Source: Lachnoclostridium phytofermentans ISDg | Lineage (GTDB): Bacteria; Bacillota; Clostridia; Lachnospirales; Lachnospiraceae | Assembly: GCF_000018685.1 (NCBI RefSeq) | Contig: NC_010001.1 | Coordinates: 574,001-638,000, forward strand | Direction of reading: 5' to 3' | Length of the DNA: 64,000 nt | Shown here: positions 33,410-41,426 of the stretch, piece by piece | Position numbering within the stretch: position 1 is the first letter of the stretch | How the letters are laid out: each line of letters begins with the position of its first letter | The notes under the pieces: model-generated | Told to the model about the DNA's origin: nothing | What the model saw: the letters and a program-made list of their open reading frames with translations, nothing else | Database searches by the model: none | Program-made: the position numbers and the translations under genes

Positions 33410-34126
33410 GTGGACACACTGGATTTAATACGTTTGTCTAAACAGGGAGATAAAGTAGCGAGAGACCGTGTAGTAACTGAAAATGTTGGATTGGTTTGGA
33501 GCATCGTCCGTAGGTTTATGGGACGAGGTCATGAAGCGGAAGATTTATTTCAAATTGGAAGCATTGGGCTTATGAAGGCAATTGATAAATTTGATTTAAG
33601 TTATGATGTAAAATTTTCAACCTATGCGGTTCCTATGATAACAGGAGAGATAAAGAGATTTCTTCGAGATGACGGTATGATAAAAGTAAGCAGATCTCTA
33701 AAAGAAACTGCCGGGAAGATACGACTAATGAGGGAAACCTTGGAGTCAAAGAATGGTAGGGAACCAACCATTGAGGAAATCGGAGAGGCCTTAGAGCTAG
33801 CAAAGGAAGAAGTAGTTATGGCTCTTGAATCAGGTGCTGAGGTAGAGTCACTCTATAAGACAATTTATCAAGGAGATGGCAATGCAATTTTCTTAATTGA
33901 TAAAATAGAACAAACCGATGATGCAAGCGATGAAATGATTGATCATATGGCATTAAGAGAAGTGATGGATTCTCTTGATGAAAAAGAAAAGGATATCATT
34001 CGCTTACGTTATTTTAAAGACAAGACTCAAACCGAAATTGCAAAACAGTTAGGAATTTCTCAAGTACAGGTATCTAGGTTGGAGAGAAAAATATTAAGAA
34101 CAATGAGAGAACGTATGCTAGGATAG
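33410..34126 (+). CDS. sigF: RNA polymerase sigma-F factor
   Basis: 238 residues. The start is GTG at 33410, because GGGAGG (33398-33403) lies six bases before it; the ATG at 33389 precedes that site. Region 2 is complete: EDLFQIGSIGLMKAIDKFD, VKFSTYAVPMITGEIKRF. Region 3 follows (VSRSLKETAGKIRLMRE), and region 4 has TQTEIAKQLGISQVQVSRLE. Sigma F is the first forespore-specific sigma factor. It ends the spoIIA operon; the spoVA genes lie 367 bases downstream in the same direction, a linkage common in Clostridia. Confidence 0.97.
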   Translation: MDTLDLIRLSKQGDKVARDRVVTENVGLVWSIVRRFMGRGHEAEDLFQIGSIGLMKAIDKFDLSYDVKFSTYAVPMITGEIKRFLRDDGMIKVSRSLKETAGKIRLMRETLESKNGREPTIEEIGEALELAKEEVVMALESGAEVESLYKTIYQGDGNAIFLIDKIEQTDDASDEMIDHMALREVMDSLDEKEKDIIRLRYFKDKTQTEIAKQLGISQVQVSRLERKILRTMRERMLG

Positions 34127-34354
34127 GTGGAAAAGTTTGCTTACTATCTGTGTTTGGTATATCTTTGTGATATTTAAAGAAACTATATTTAAAAACAAAA
34201 TATAGTTAAGTGATTGAAAGACATATTTTTTCAGTTTTAAATCAATTTTAAGAAGTGTTCGCTAGATACTTTTTAAAAGCTTTCAGAAGTAACTATTTAC
34301 CAGCATATTATTAATAGAAAATGAAATAATAGTAACAGTTCACTTGGAAAAAGG

Positions 34355-34447
34355 AGGCTGTTGCAAATCGTGATTGGAATACAATAGAACTTAAAATTTG
34401 TTCTGTTGTGATACCTTTTAGAGCGGTTTGCAACAGCCTATTTTCTT
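34355..34447 (+). terminator. Large nested hairpin after sigF
   Basis: Outer arms AGGCTGTTGCAAA (34355-34367) and TTTGCAACAGCCT (34427-34439) are perfect; an inner hairpin pairs ACAATAGAAC (34381-34390) with GTTCTGTTGT (34400-34409). ATTTTCTT follows. It separates sigF from the spoVA group. The stretch 34127-34354 is AT-rich with nothing recognised. Confidence 0.75.
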
Positions 34448-34493
34448 GAACAATGTAAAAATTCGCTTAGACATCTGGTTAGGAGGAATAGCA

Positions 34494-34652
34494 ATGAAAG
34501 CGAAAAAAATATGTGTTATGTCACTAATCGTACTTGCGGTAGTAATCGTTGTTGGGTGTGTATGCTATTATACCAAGAATACAAAGCAGGTATTTGAAGG
34601 GACATTTATCTGCATAGACAAATTGATTGGAGGTCTTTATGGCAAACGATAA
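34494..34652 (+). CDS. 52-residue single-helix membrane protein before spoVAC
   Basis: AGGAGG lies seven bases before the ATG. The product has one hydrophobic helix (VMSLIVLAVVIVVGCVCYY) and a short polar tail (TKNTKQVFEGTFICIDKLIG). Its last 14 bases overlap the spoVAC start in another frame, suggesting translational coupling. It is not SpoVAA, SpoVAB or any named SpoVA protein. The strong ribosome site makes it a real gene; it may be a forespore membrane peptide. The role is unknown. Confidence 0.6.
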   Translation: MKAKKICVMSLIVLAVVIVVGCVCYYTKNTKQVFEGTFICIDKLIGGLYGKR

Positions 34653-35142
34653 GAATAAGGTTTCAGCATCCCAGGTTGCGAATGAAAAAGATCAGCAAGA
34701 ACGTGACAAACTTTATAATCAGTATGTGAAACAGGTGACTCCAAAGCATAGTTGGTTTACTAATATGTGCAAAGCATTTGTATCTGGCGGTATTATCTGT
34801 GCGATTGGTCAGGGGTTTATTAATTTTTATTCTTCTTATGGAGCTGAAAAGGAATTAGCAGGTGCTTATACAACGATGTCATTGGTCTTGTTATCCATCA
34901 TTTTTACAGGGTTTAACTGGTACCAAAAGATCGCTAAATTTGCTGGTGCAGGTATTTTAGTACCGATTACTGGATTTGCAAATTCAGTAGCTGCCCCAGC
35001 CATCGAATTTAAGAAAGAGGGACAGGTGTTTGGTATAGGATGTAAGATATTTACAATAGCAGGTCCTGTGATTCTTTATGGTATATTCTCTTCCTGGCTA
35101 TTAGGGTTAGTATACTATATCTTTACAATGTTTCAGAAATAA
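34639..35142 (+). CDS. spoVAC: Stage V sporulation protein AC
   Basis: 167 residues; GGAGG five bases before the ATG at 34639 (a TTG at 34627 lies before it). After a charged N-terminal 45 residues, five hydrophobic helices follow, with family text YVKQVTPKHSWFTNMCKAFVSG, GQGFINFY and GAGILVPITGFANS. SpoVAC is a mechanosensitive-like inner membrane channel protein of the spore, needed for dipicolinic acid passage in sporulation and germination. The SpoVAC-AD-AE core follows in order. Confidence 0.95.
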   Translation: MANDKNKVSASQVANEKDQQERDKLYNQYVKQVTPKHSWFTNMCKAFVSGGIICAIGQGFINFYSSYGAEKELAGAYTTMSLVLLSIIFTGFNWYQKIAKFAGAGILVPITGFANSVAAPAIEFKKEGQVFGIGCKIFTIAGPVILYGIFSSWLLGLVYYIFTMFQK

Positions 35143-35147
35143 AATGT

Positions 35148-35193
35148 TATACAATTTTATAGTGCTGGACTACGCCCACTATAAAAATGTATA
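35148..35193 (+). other. GGAYTACG-loop hairpin, copy 2
   Basis: Arms of 17 bases (35148-35164 and 35177-35193) pair with one mismatch; the loop is CTGGACTACGCC, 12 bases. It is between spoVAC and spoVAD, 18 bases before the spoVAD start codon. There is no T-run, so a role in processing or translation of spoVAD is more likely than termination. Confidence 0.55.
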
Positions 35194-35210
35194 GAAAGAA
35201 AGGACAGACT

Positions 35211-36278
35211 ATGACTCAAACGACAGCCAAACAATCAAAGATGGTAGGGAAACAAAGCGTACAATTTTCAAATCCACCCGCTATTATTGGATGTGCCTCC
35301 GTTGCTGGACAAAAAGAGGGCGAGGGGCCATTGGGTGCATTTTTTGATGTAATAGAAGAAGATCCTATGTTTGGGCAAAAAACGTGGGAAGAAGCGGAGA
35401 GTAAGATGCTTGGAATGGCAGTAGATGTTGCAATTCACAATGCAGGACTAAAAAAATCAGACATACGTTACTTAGTTGGTGGAGACTTGTTGGGACAGTT
35501 AATTGCTACCAGCTTTGGTATTGAGAACTTTGAAATACCACTTATAGGTGTTTATGGTGCATGTTCCACTATGGGAGAATCAATTGTGGTTGCCTCAATG
35601 ATTATTGATGGTGGATTTGCTGACAGAACTCTAGCAATCACATCAAGCCATTTTGCTGGGGCTGAAAAACAATTCCGATTTCCTCTCGCCTATGGTAATC
35701 AAAGGCCTAAGGCAGCATCTTGGACAGTAACAGGAAGCGGTGCTGTTATATTAGGTCATGAACCGGAAAAAGATAGTGAATTTGCAAAACAATTTTCTCC
35801 GGTAATGATAAAAGTGAAGGGTATTACAATTGGTAAAATTGTTGATTATGGAATAAAAGACTCTTTAAATATGGGTGCTTGCATGGCACCAGCAGCATGT
35901 GAAACGATTGCGCAAAATTTAAAGGATTTTAGTATTCAGCCAGACTACTATGATCGTATTATAACCGGTGATCTAGGTATGATTGGTAAGGATATTCTAA
36001 TCGATTTACTAAAGGAAAAGGGATATGACATAAGTAGCAATCATATGGATTGTGGTATTGAAATCTTTGATTCTGAGGCTCAGGATACTCATGCCGGTGG
36101 TAGTGGTTGTGGTTGTAGTGCAATTACTTTGACAGGATATATTTTGCAGAAGTTAAGAAAACGGGATTGGAATAGGGTCTTATTTGTACCAACTGGTGCA
36201 CTTCTTTCTACGGTAAGCTATAACGAGGGACAGAGTGTTCCTGGAATCGCACATGCAGTGATGTTGGAATCTTGCTAG
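35211..36278 (+). CDS. spoVAD: Stage V sporulation protein AD
   Basis: 355 residues. ATG at 35211 follows AAAGGA by seven bases. The protein has a thiolase-like fold, with FSNPPAIIGCASVAGQKEGEGPLG, GVYGACSTMGESIVV (Cys in the thiolase active-site place), TGSGAVILG and SHMDCGIEIFD-like text. SpoVAD binds dipicolinic acid and is essential for its uptake into the developing spore. Spacing to spoVAE is 12 bases. Confidence 0.96.
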   Translation: MTQTTAKQSKMVGKQSVQFSNPPAIIGCASVAGQKEGEGPLGAFFDVIEEDPMFGQKTWEEAESKMLGMAVDVAIHNAGLKKSDIRYLVGGDLLGQLIATSFGIENFEIPLIGVYGACSTMGESIVVASMIIDGGFADRTLAITSSHFAGAEKQFRFPLAYGNQRPKAASWTVTGSGAVILGHEPEKDSEFAKQFSPVMIKVKGITIGKIVDYGIKDSLNMGACMAPAACETIAQNLKDFSIQPDYYDRIITGDLGMIGKDILIDLLKEKGYDISSNHMDCGIEIFDSEAQDTHAGGSGCGCSAITLTGYILQKLRKRDWNRVLFVPTGALLSTVSYNEGQSVPGIAHAVMLESC

Positions 36279-36290
36279 GAAGGAGTATAC

Positions 36291-36647
36291 ATGGATTATT
36301 TAATTTCATTTTTAGTCGGTGGTGCAATCTGTGCAATCGTACAAGTTGTGATGGACAATACCAAATTAATGCCTGGACGTATTATGGTTATACTTGTGTG
36401 TTTGGGTGCGCTCTTAGGAGCAATTGGAGTTTATCAACCTTTTGCAGAATGGGCGAAGGCAGGAGCCTCCGTACCTTTACTCGGATTTGGTAGCGTTTTA
36501 TTTAAAGGTATTAAAGAAGGCGTTGATAAAGAAGGATTTATCGGATTATTCAAAGGAGGCTTTACTTCTTCCGCTGTTGGAATTTCATCAGCACTTATTT
36601 TTGGATATATTGCTTCGTTAATTTTTAATCCTAAGATGAAAGAATAA
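36291..36647 (+). CDS. spoVAE: Stage V sporulation protein AE
   Basis: 118 residues; AAGGAG six bases before ATG. It is a four-helix membrane protein with family text FLVGGAICAIVQVVMDNTKLMPG, FAKAG-like GASVPLLGFG and GGFTSSAVGISSALIFGYI. It corresponds to SpoVAEb of Bacillus, the short form. It completes the minimal spoVA set AC-AD-AE; no spoVAA, spoVAB or spoVAF is present nearby. Confidence 0.94.
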   Translation: MDYLISFLVGGAICAIVQVVMDNTKLMPGRIMVILVCLGALLGAIGVYQPFAEWAKAGASVPLLGFGSVLFKGIKEGVDKEGFIGLFKGGFTSSAVGISSALIFGYIASLIFNPKMKE

Positions 36648-36675
36648 GAAAGAATAAGAATGATAAATCAATAAT

Positions 36676-36720
36676 AAAACATCCTTTGTGAAATGAGTTA
36701 CTTCTCGAAGGATGTTTTTA
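36676..36720 (+). terminator. Rho-independent terminator of the spoVA operon
   Basis: AAAACATCCTT (36676-36686) pairs with AAGGATGTTTT (36708-36718), then TTATT. The stretch 36721-37114 beyond is AT-rich and shows no supported gene; a 64-codon frame at 36737-36931 lacks a ribosome site. Confidence 0.85.
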
Positions 36721-37114
36721 TTAACAAAGAAATTTCTTGAATTACATATCAATAAAAAAATCTCTGCTAAAGATTCACAGGCAAATGCAAGTTAGTTATC
36801 ATGTAAATACGGCGTATCTGTGTAGTGAGAGATTCAATTGTGGAACACTATGTTTTCAGCATATATATAAAAAAAGTCAGTTTTTAAACATTGTATCATC
36901 ATGTAGTGAATTTACGAACACTCTAATATAAAATAATATATAAATTATAGTAAAAAATATGAATTTAAATTATAAGATTGAAAAAGTAGTTTTTATTGAA
37001 AACTCGTGCGTGTTTTATGCAATATATAGCTACACTCAACAAATTATGAAAGATGTTTCTAACTCCATGTGTACAAGAAAGGAGGAAATCAATTAGGCAT
37101 ATGGATAAATATTA

Positions 37115-37612
37115 ATGAATCTGAAAGGAAAAGGAATAGGCATGCAGACTATCATTCGACAAATCAAAGGAAGAATTATATTAGATAATGCAAACCACTG
37201 TCATATCTATAATTGTGAAGTATATGATGTCGGAATGGAAGGGATTCATCTAAGAGATAATAGCTCCAGTAATATTGTTGATATGTGTACCATAACCGAT
37301 ACAGGAAAGGTTAACACTGGTTATAGTGGTGCAAACTATGCAGATAGCTTCATTGATGTCAAAGGGAATAATGCTATTATTCGTAACAATACCTGTAATC
37401 GCAATAATAATTCTAATATTGTTGATGCTTTTCAAGGCAGTGAACAATTATCTGGTTGGGGCAAAAATAATGACTTTTACAGTAATACGGTGAATTTGGA
37501 TCAGTCGTCTGGTTATGTTTTAAAAATTACCGGAAATACCACTGCAAAAGCATCAAACAATACACGTATTCCAGCGGGGAATATGTATAGCGGGAATATT
37601 ACACAGTATTAA
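37115..37612 (+). pseudogene. Right-handed beta-helix protein remnant (possible polysaccharide lyase)
   Basis: 165 codons. CHIYNCEVYDVGMEGIHL, DNSSSNIVDMCTITDTGK, then YADSFIDVKGNNAIIRNNT and GWGKNNDFYSN match a secreted parallel beta-helix family common in soil bacteria. Compared with that family, the N-terminal signal peptide and first rungs are missing, and between TGKVNTGY and SGANYADS about 50 residues (the segment with a GEGxYxG motif) are gone. An AAAGGAGG site at about 37078 fronts a tiny frame, not this one. Two deletions in one gene indicate decay. It may have been a lyase related to the adjacent alginate locus, but this is inference. Confidence 0.65.
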
Positions 37613-37729
37613 TGTCTTATAAAATATCCATTATAAGGTGACGTAGGAAATGTTGAAATCTAAAAAAATCGGATCCTTAGAATCTTGATAAATCAGGGAT
37701 GGAAATAAGAAAGAATAGACTAAAAAATA

Positions 37730-37838
37730 CCAAGAGGAAAGTAATAATTTATATGTTCCCTTGTGGTAGACAGCTAAAATAATAAAACTGTTTATCACAA
37801 GGTGGAGCATATTAATTACCTTCCTCTTGGCGTTTTTT
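37730..37838 (+). terminator. Large two-level terminator hairpin
   Basis: Outer arms of 16 bases (37730-37745, CCAAGAGGAAAGTAAT, and 37815-37830) pair with one mismatch, then an eight-T run. Inside, CCTTGTGGTA pairs with TATCACAAGG. Confidence 0.9.
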
Positions 37839-37879
37839 TTGATTAGTTCTGAAAAATCCTTTGATTATATTTTTATTAT

Positions 37880-37891
37880 GTTTAGTAAACC
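37880..37891. promoter_or_regulatory. LacI-type operator, copy 1
   Basis: GTTTAGTAAACC; palindromic about the central G. Same sequence as at 37939 and 38048. Confidence 0.7.
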
Positions 37892-37938
37892 ATCCAAAAA
37901 ATCAATATAAAACAGTGTAATTATTAACAGATAACTGG

Positions 37939-37951
37939 GTTTAGTAAACCG
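37939..37951. promoter_or_regulatory. LacI-type operator, copy 2
   Basis: GGTTTAGTAAACC, a perfect odd palindrome. It is 59 bases downstream of copy 1 and 109 upstream of copy 3, distances suited to looping by a tetramer. Confidence 0.75.
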
Positions 37952-38047
37952 ATCAGAGTGAAAATAGTCAGATATTGAACAAGAAGTAATCAGATTGTGA
38001 ATTATGCTATCTAAAATACTGTGATAAGATACGAATATAAGAAAAAC

Positions 38048-38060
38048 GGTTTAGTAAACA
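38048..38060. promoter_or_regulatory. LacI-type operator, copy 3
   Basis: GGTTTAGTAAACA, directly before the ribosome site of the kdgF-like gene. Bound regulator here would block transcription start or elongation into the locus. Confidence 0.75.
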
Positions 38061-38075
38061 TAAGGAGAAATGAAG

Positions 38076-38411
38076 ATGGCAGTATATAAAGAACTAGACA
38101 GCAAATATGAAGTATTGGTAGAAGGTAAATCCGGTAGAAGGATAAAAGGCTATGATGGCTCATTAATGATGGTTGAAGTTTATTTTGAGAACCACTATAT
38201 TTCAGAAAAACACACACATGAACATGAACAAATGACCTATTGTTTGGAAGGAACATTTGAGTTTTACATAGGTGATAAGGTGGAAAGAATCAGTGCGGGT
38301 GATACAATTTATTTCCCTTCAAACATAGAACATCATTGTGCAGTAATAACGGAAACAGGAAGGTTATTAGATGTTTTCACTCCGATACGCAAAGATTTTA
38401 TACAGGAATAA
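38076..38411 (+). CDS. kdgF: Cupin protein, KdgF-like
   Basis: 111 residues. The ATG at 38076 is eight bases after AGGAG; an ATG at 38070 is too close. The small cupin shows HTHEHEQMTYCLEGTFEF (two His and Glu as metal ligands) and GDTIYFPSNIEHHC (fourth ligand His). KdgF converts the 4,5-unsaturated uronate released from pectin or alginate to its open-chain keto form, the first step after lyase action. It lies first in a locus with a PL7 lyase, two heparinase-type lyases and uronate enzymes, which supports the call. Other small cupins are similar, so the name is by context as well as sequence. Confidence 0.8.
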   Translation: MAVYKELDSKYEVLVEGKSGRRIKGYDGSLMMVEVYFENHYISEKHTHEHEQMTYCLEGTFEFYIGDKVERISAGDTIYFPSNIEHHCAVITETGRLLDVFTPIRKDFIQE

Positions 38412-38447
38412 CCAGCATAAGAGATGTCTTAGGAAAGAGGTTATCGA

Positions 38448-39455
38448 GTGGATCAAACAAAAATAACGATTACAAATGTAGCAGAATTTGCTGGGGTATC
38501 GAAATCATTGGTGTCTAGTTACTTAAACGGACGATTTGACAACATGTCGGAAGCAACAAGAAAACGAATTGAAGAAACAATTCAAAGTCTTGGTTATGAA
38601 CCCAAGGAGCAGTATCGGAACTTTAAGAAAAGAGAAAGGGGAATTATAGGTCTGATACTACCTGATATCACGGATCCATTTTACTCCCTTTGTAGTAAGG
38701 CAATAGCGGATGGTGCACTGAATCATGATTATATGGTTTTGTTTGCAAACAGTGATAATAACGTCGGTGTAGAAAATACCTATCTTGATAAGTTTTCAGA
38801 ATGTACTGACGGAATTATTATTGCTACAGTCGGTAGGAATGATCAGCAGATTATGCAATTAAAGGATAAAGTTCCTGTAGTGCTCTTAGATCGCCGAATG
38901 AAAGAAGGAATGTTTGACGGAGTTTCTTCAAATAATTACGAGTCTACCATGGACATGATGAAATACTTAATTAGTCTTGGTTATGAAGCTTTTGGTTTTT
39001 TCGTTGAAGAATTAGTAGAAGGCATGTCAAGAGTGATTCGTTACCAATCCTATATGGACTTTATAAAGGAGCATAATCTTTATGATGCATCTTTCATCTA
39101 TAATGTAAATTTATACGATGAAATGACGATGATTAGCAACCTGATCGAGTTCAGAGAACAAACCAAAGGGAAAAAGGCTGTTATTATATGTGCGAATGGA
39201 AAGACATTGTTGCATGTCATCACTGGGGTAGATGCCTTAAAGATAAATGTACCAAATGATATCGGTATCTGTGGTTATGATGATTTTGAAGCAGCAGCAC
39301 TCATTCACAGTGGAATTACTACGATAAATCAGCCAACATATGATATTGGTTATGCTTGTGTTAAACAATTGGTGAAACGTATCAATCAAAATGGGGATTA
39401 CACACCAAAAGAAATCAATTTGCGCTCCAAATTGGTAATTCGGGGATCGGTATAG
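38448..39455 (+). CDS. LacI-family transcriptional regulator of the alginate locus
   Basis: 335 residues. Start codon GTG at 38448, GAGG seven bases before. The N-terminal helix-turn-helix is ITNVAEFAGVSKSLVSSYLNG with the hinge RKRIEETIQSLGYEP. The effector domain shows GLILPDITDPFYSLCSKAI, VVLLDRR and GICGYDDFEAAAL, typical of LacI/GalR. It is 36 bases after the kdgF-like gene. The three identical operators upstream are its likely sites; the effector is probably an unsaturated uronate or its keto derivative. It is expected to be autoregulated. Confidence 0.92.
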   Translation: MDQTKITITNVAEFAGVSKSLVSSYLNGRFDNMSEATRKRIEETIQSLGYEPKEQYRNFKKRERGIIGLILPDITDPFYSLCSKAIADGALNHDYMVLFANSDNNVGVENTYLDKFSECTDGIIIATVGRNDQQIMQLKDKVPVVLLDRRMKEGMFDGVSSNNYESTMDMMKYLISLGYEAFGFFVEELVEGMSRVIRYQSYMDFIKEHNLYDASFIYNVNLYDEMTMISNLIEFREQTKGKKAVIICANGKTLLHVITGVDALKINVPNDIGICGYDDFEAAALIHSGITTINQPTYDIGYACVKQLVKRINQNGDYTPKEINLRSKLVIRGSV

Positions 39456-39467
39456 AAAGGAGAACAA

Positions 39468-40448
39468 ATGAAAGATAAGAGGAAAAAAATTGCGACAAGG
39501 AAAACACCGTTTGCAAAAGGTTATATAAGAAGTATTAAGAAAGATTGGAGACTATGGTTATTAATTATTCCATTGCTACTATGGCTATATTTCTTTGCAT
39601 ATCGGCCAATGTATGGAATTTATATTGCATTTCTAAAGTATAGTCCGTTTAAAGGAATAGAAGGTAGCGCATTTATCGGTCTTGAGAACTTTAGAAATCT
39701 AATGTTTGGACCATCCAGTGAATACTTCTGGAGAGCTTTTAAAAATACAATCCTGATTAGTACCTATGGATTGGCGTTCTCATTTCCTATGCCGATTATT
39801 TTCGCGCTTTTATTACATGAAGTTAAAAGCAATAAAAGTCGTAAGTTAGTGCAAACAATAACCTATGCACCGCATTTTATATCAGAAGTTATTGTCTGTA
39901 GTTTAGTTCTCACAATGTTATCCTTAAATACAGGACTTTTTAACGTATTACTTGAGAAACTCTTTGCGCTGTTTGGACAGGAGTTTACCCCGATTCATTT
40001 TATGGCTAAATCGGAGTATTTCCGTAGTATTTATACTATTTCTGGAATTTGGAAGGAAGTTGGTTTTAGCTCAATTGTATTTTTCGCTGCCTTATGTGGA
40101 ATTCCAAATGAGCTGTATGAAGCAGCCAAAGTAGATGGTGCTACCAGATTACGCCAGATATGGAGTATTAGTATTCCCGGTATCTTACCGACGATTGTTA
40201 TTATGTTAATTATCCGTGTCGGCAATATCTTAAATGTTGGCTATGAAAAAGTATTACTCTTATATAATCCAGGTATTTATGACCGAGCAGATATCTTAAG
40301 TACCTACATTTATAGACTTGGTGTGCAAAATAATCCGAACTATGGTGTTTCTACTGCTGCCAGCTTGATTAATTCTTTAATCGGTTTTGCGATGGTAATC
40401 ATGGCGAATAGGATAGCAAAGAAATTCTCTCAAACATCATTATGGTAG
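39468..40448 (+). CDS. ABC sugar permease, LplB type
   Basis: 326 residues; AAAGGAG six bases before ATG. Six membrane helices with the MalF-like EAA loop (ELYEAAKVDGATRLRQIWSI) and family text FFAYRPMYGIYIAFLKYSPFKG of the LplB/YtcP group that import oligouronides and other complex sugars. It works with the next permease, the solute-binding protein at 41427 and an ATPase shared from elsewhere, since none is encoded here. Stop overlaps upstream text of the next gene, whose start is 12 bases later. Confidence 0.93.
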   Translation: MKDKRKKIATRKTPFAKGYIRSIKKDWRLWLLIIPLLLWLYFFAYRPMYGIYIAFLKYSPFKGIEGSAFIGLENFRNLMFGPSSEYFWRAFKNTILISTYGLAFSFPMPIIFALLLHEVKSNKSRKLVQTITYAPHFISEVIVCSLVLTMLSLNTGLFNVLLEKLFALFGQEFTPIHFMAKSEYFRSIYTISGIWKEVGFSSIVFFAALCGIPNELYEAAKVDGATRLRQIWSISIPGILPTIVIMLIIRVGNILNVGYEKVLLLYNPGIYDRADILSTYIYRLGVQNNPNYGVSTAASLINSLIGFAMVIMANRIAKKFSQTSLW

Positions 40449-40459
40449 GAGGTAATCAA

Positions 40460-41353
40460 ATGGAGCGAGTTAGAAAAAAGAAAATGAAACAATCACTAGG
40501 GGATAAAACATTTGATTTTGTTAAAAATTTCATCCTTATAGTACTGACAATTGCCTGTTTGTATCCGCTGATCTATGTATTTTCATGCTCGATTAGTTCA
40601 GGTTCCGCAGTAGACTCAGGAAAGGTCTTACTATTCCCAAAGGATATTAACTTTGAATCATATAAACAGGTGCTGACAGACAAACAATTCTGGGTCTCTT
40701 ATGGAAATACGTTTTACTATACCATCTTTGGCTCCCTGTTTAGCATGCTTGTGAGTGCGCCAGCGGCATATGTCTTGTCAAAGAAGAGATTTCGAGCAAG
40801 AAAAGTGATTAATATATTACTATCTTTTACAATGTGGTTTTCACCTGGATTTATTCCATTATATTTAAATTATTCCGAACTTGGTGTTACCAACAATCGA
40901 TTTATGATATTAATTTCTTTTGGTATTCAAGCATTTAATATTATACTTTTAAGAAATTATTTTGAGAGCATACCGGAGGAGATGGAAGAGTCTGCTAATG
41001 TGGATGGCTCAAATGATTTTATAACCTTTGTAAAGATATATCTACCGTTATCCAAAGCTTCCATGGCGACGGTTTGGATGTATTATGCAATGTCAAGATG
41101 GAATGGGTATTTCTGGTCTACTATCTTAATAAAGGATATGAAAAAAATTCCATTACAGGTTTATCTAAAACAAAAGATTATCGATCAATCTTTAGTATCT
41201 GAGTTTGCTAATACAATTGCTGGGCAGAAGTATTCTTATAATACGATTATATACGCCCTAGTGGCATGTTCCATTGTACCAGTATTGATTATATATCCAT
41301 TCATTCAAAGATATTTCGTAAAAGGTGTCATGGTAGGAGGTGTAAAGGGTTAA
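40460..41353 (+). CDS. ABC sugar permease, LplC type
   Basis: 297 residues. ATG at 40460 lies seven bases after AGGAGG; the in-frame ATG at 40442 is before that site. Six membrane helices, the opening FDFVKNFILIVLTIACLYPLIYV and the EAA loop MEESANVDGSNDFITFVKIYL show MalG-like family. It pairs with the LplB-like protein. A hairpin with GAGTATC and GATACT arms at about 41361-41378 separates it from the solute-binding gene and may raise expression of that gene. Confidence 0.93.
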   Translation: MERVRKKKMKQSLGDKTFDFVKNFILIVLTIACLYPLIYVFSCSISSGSAVDSGKVLLFPKDINFESYKQVLTDKQFWVSYGNTFYYTIFGSLFSMLVSAPAAYVLSKKRFRARKVINILLSFTMWFSPGFIPLYLNYSELGVTNNRFMILISFGIQAFNIILLRNYFESIPEEMEESANVDGSNDFITFVKIYLPLSKASMATVWMYYAMSRWNGYFWSTILIKDMKKIPLQVYLKQKIIDQSLVSEFANTIAGQKYSYNTIIYALVACSIVPVLIIYPFIQRYFVKGVMVGGVKG

Positions 41354-41426
41354 TGGCAGTGAGTATCTGTTTGATACTGCTTTGAATGAGAAGTGATATT
41401 AATATATTATAAAAGGAGAGGGAATT

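Noticed and set aside
36737..36931. 64-codon frame after spoVAE
   Set aside because: No ribosome site, no recognisable pattern, AT-rich region with skewed composition.
37061..37110. Ribosome site AAAGGAGG as start of the beta-helix gene
   Set aside because: It fronts a frame that stops at once; in the beta-helix frame there is no suitable start at this distance, consistent with a deletion.
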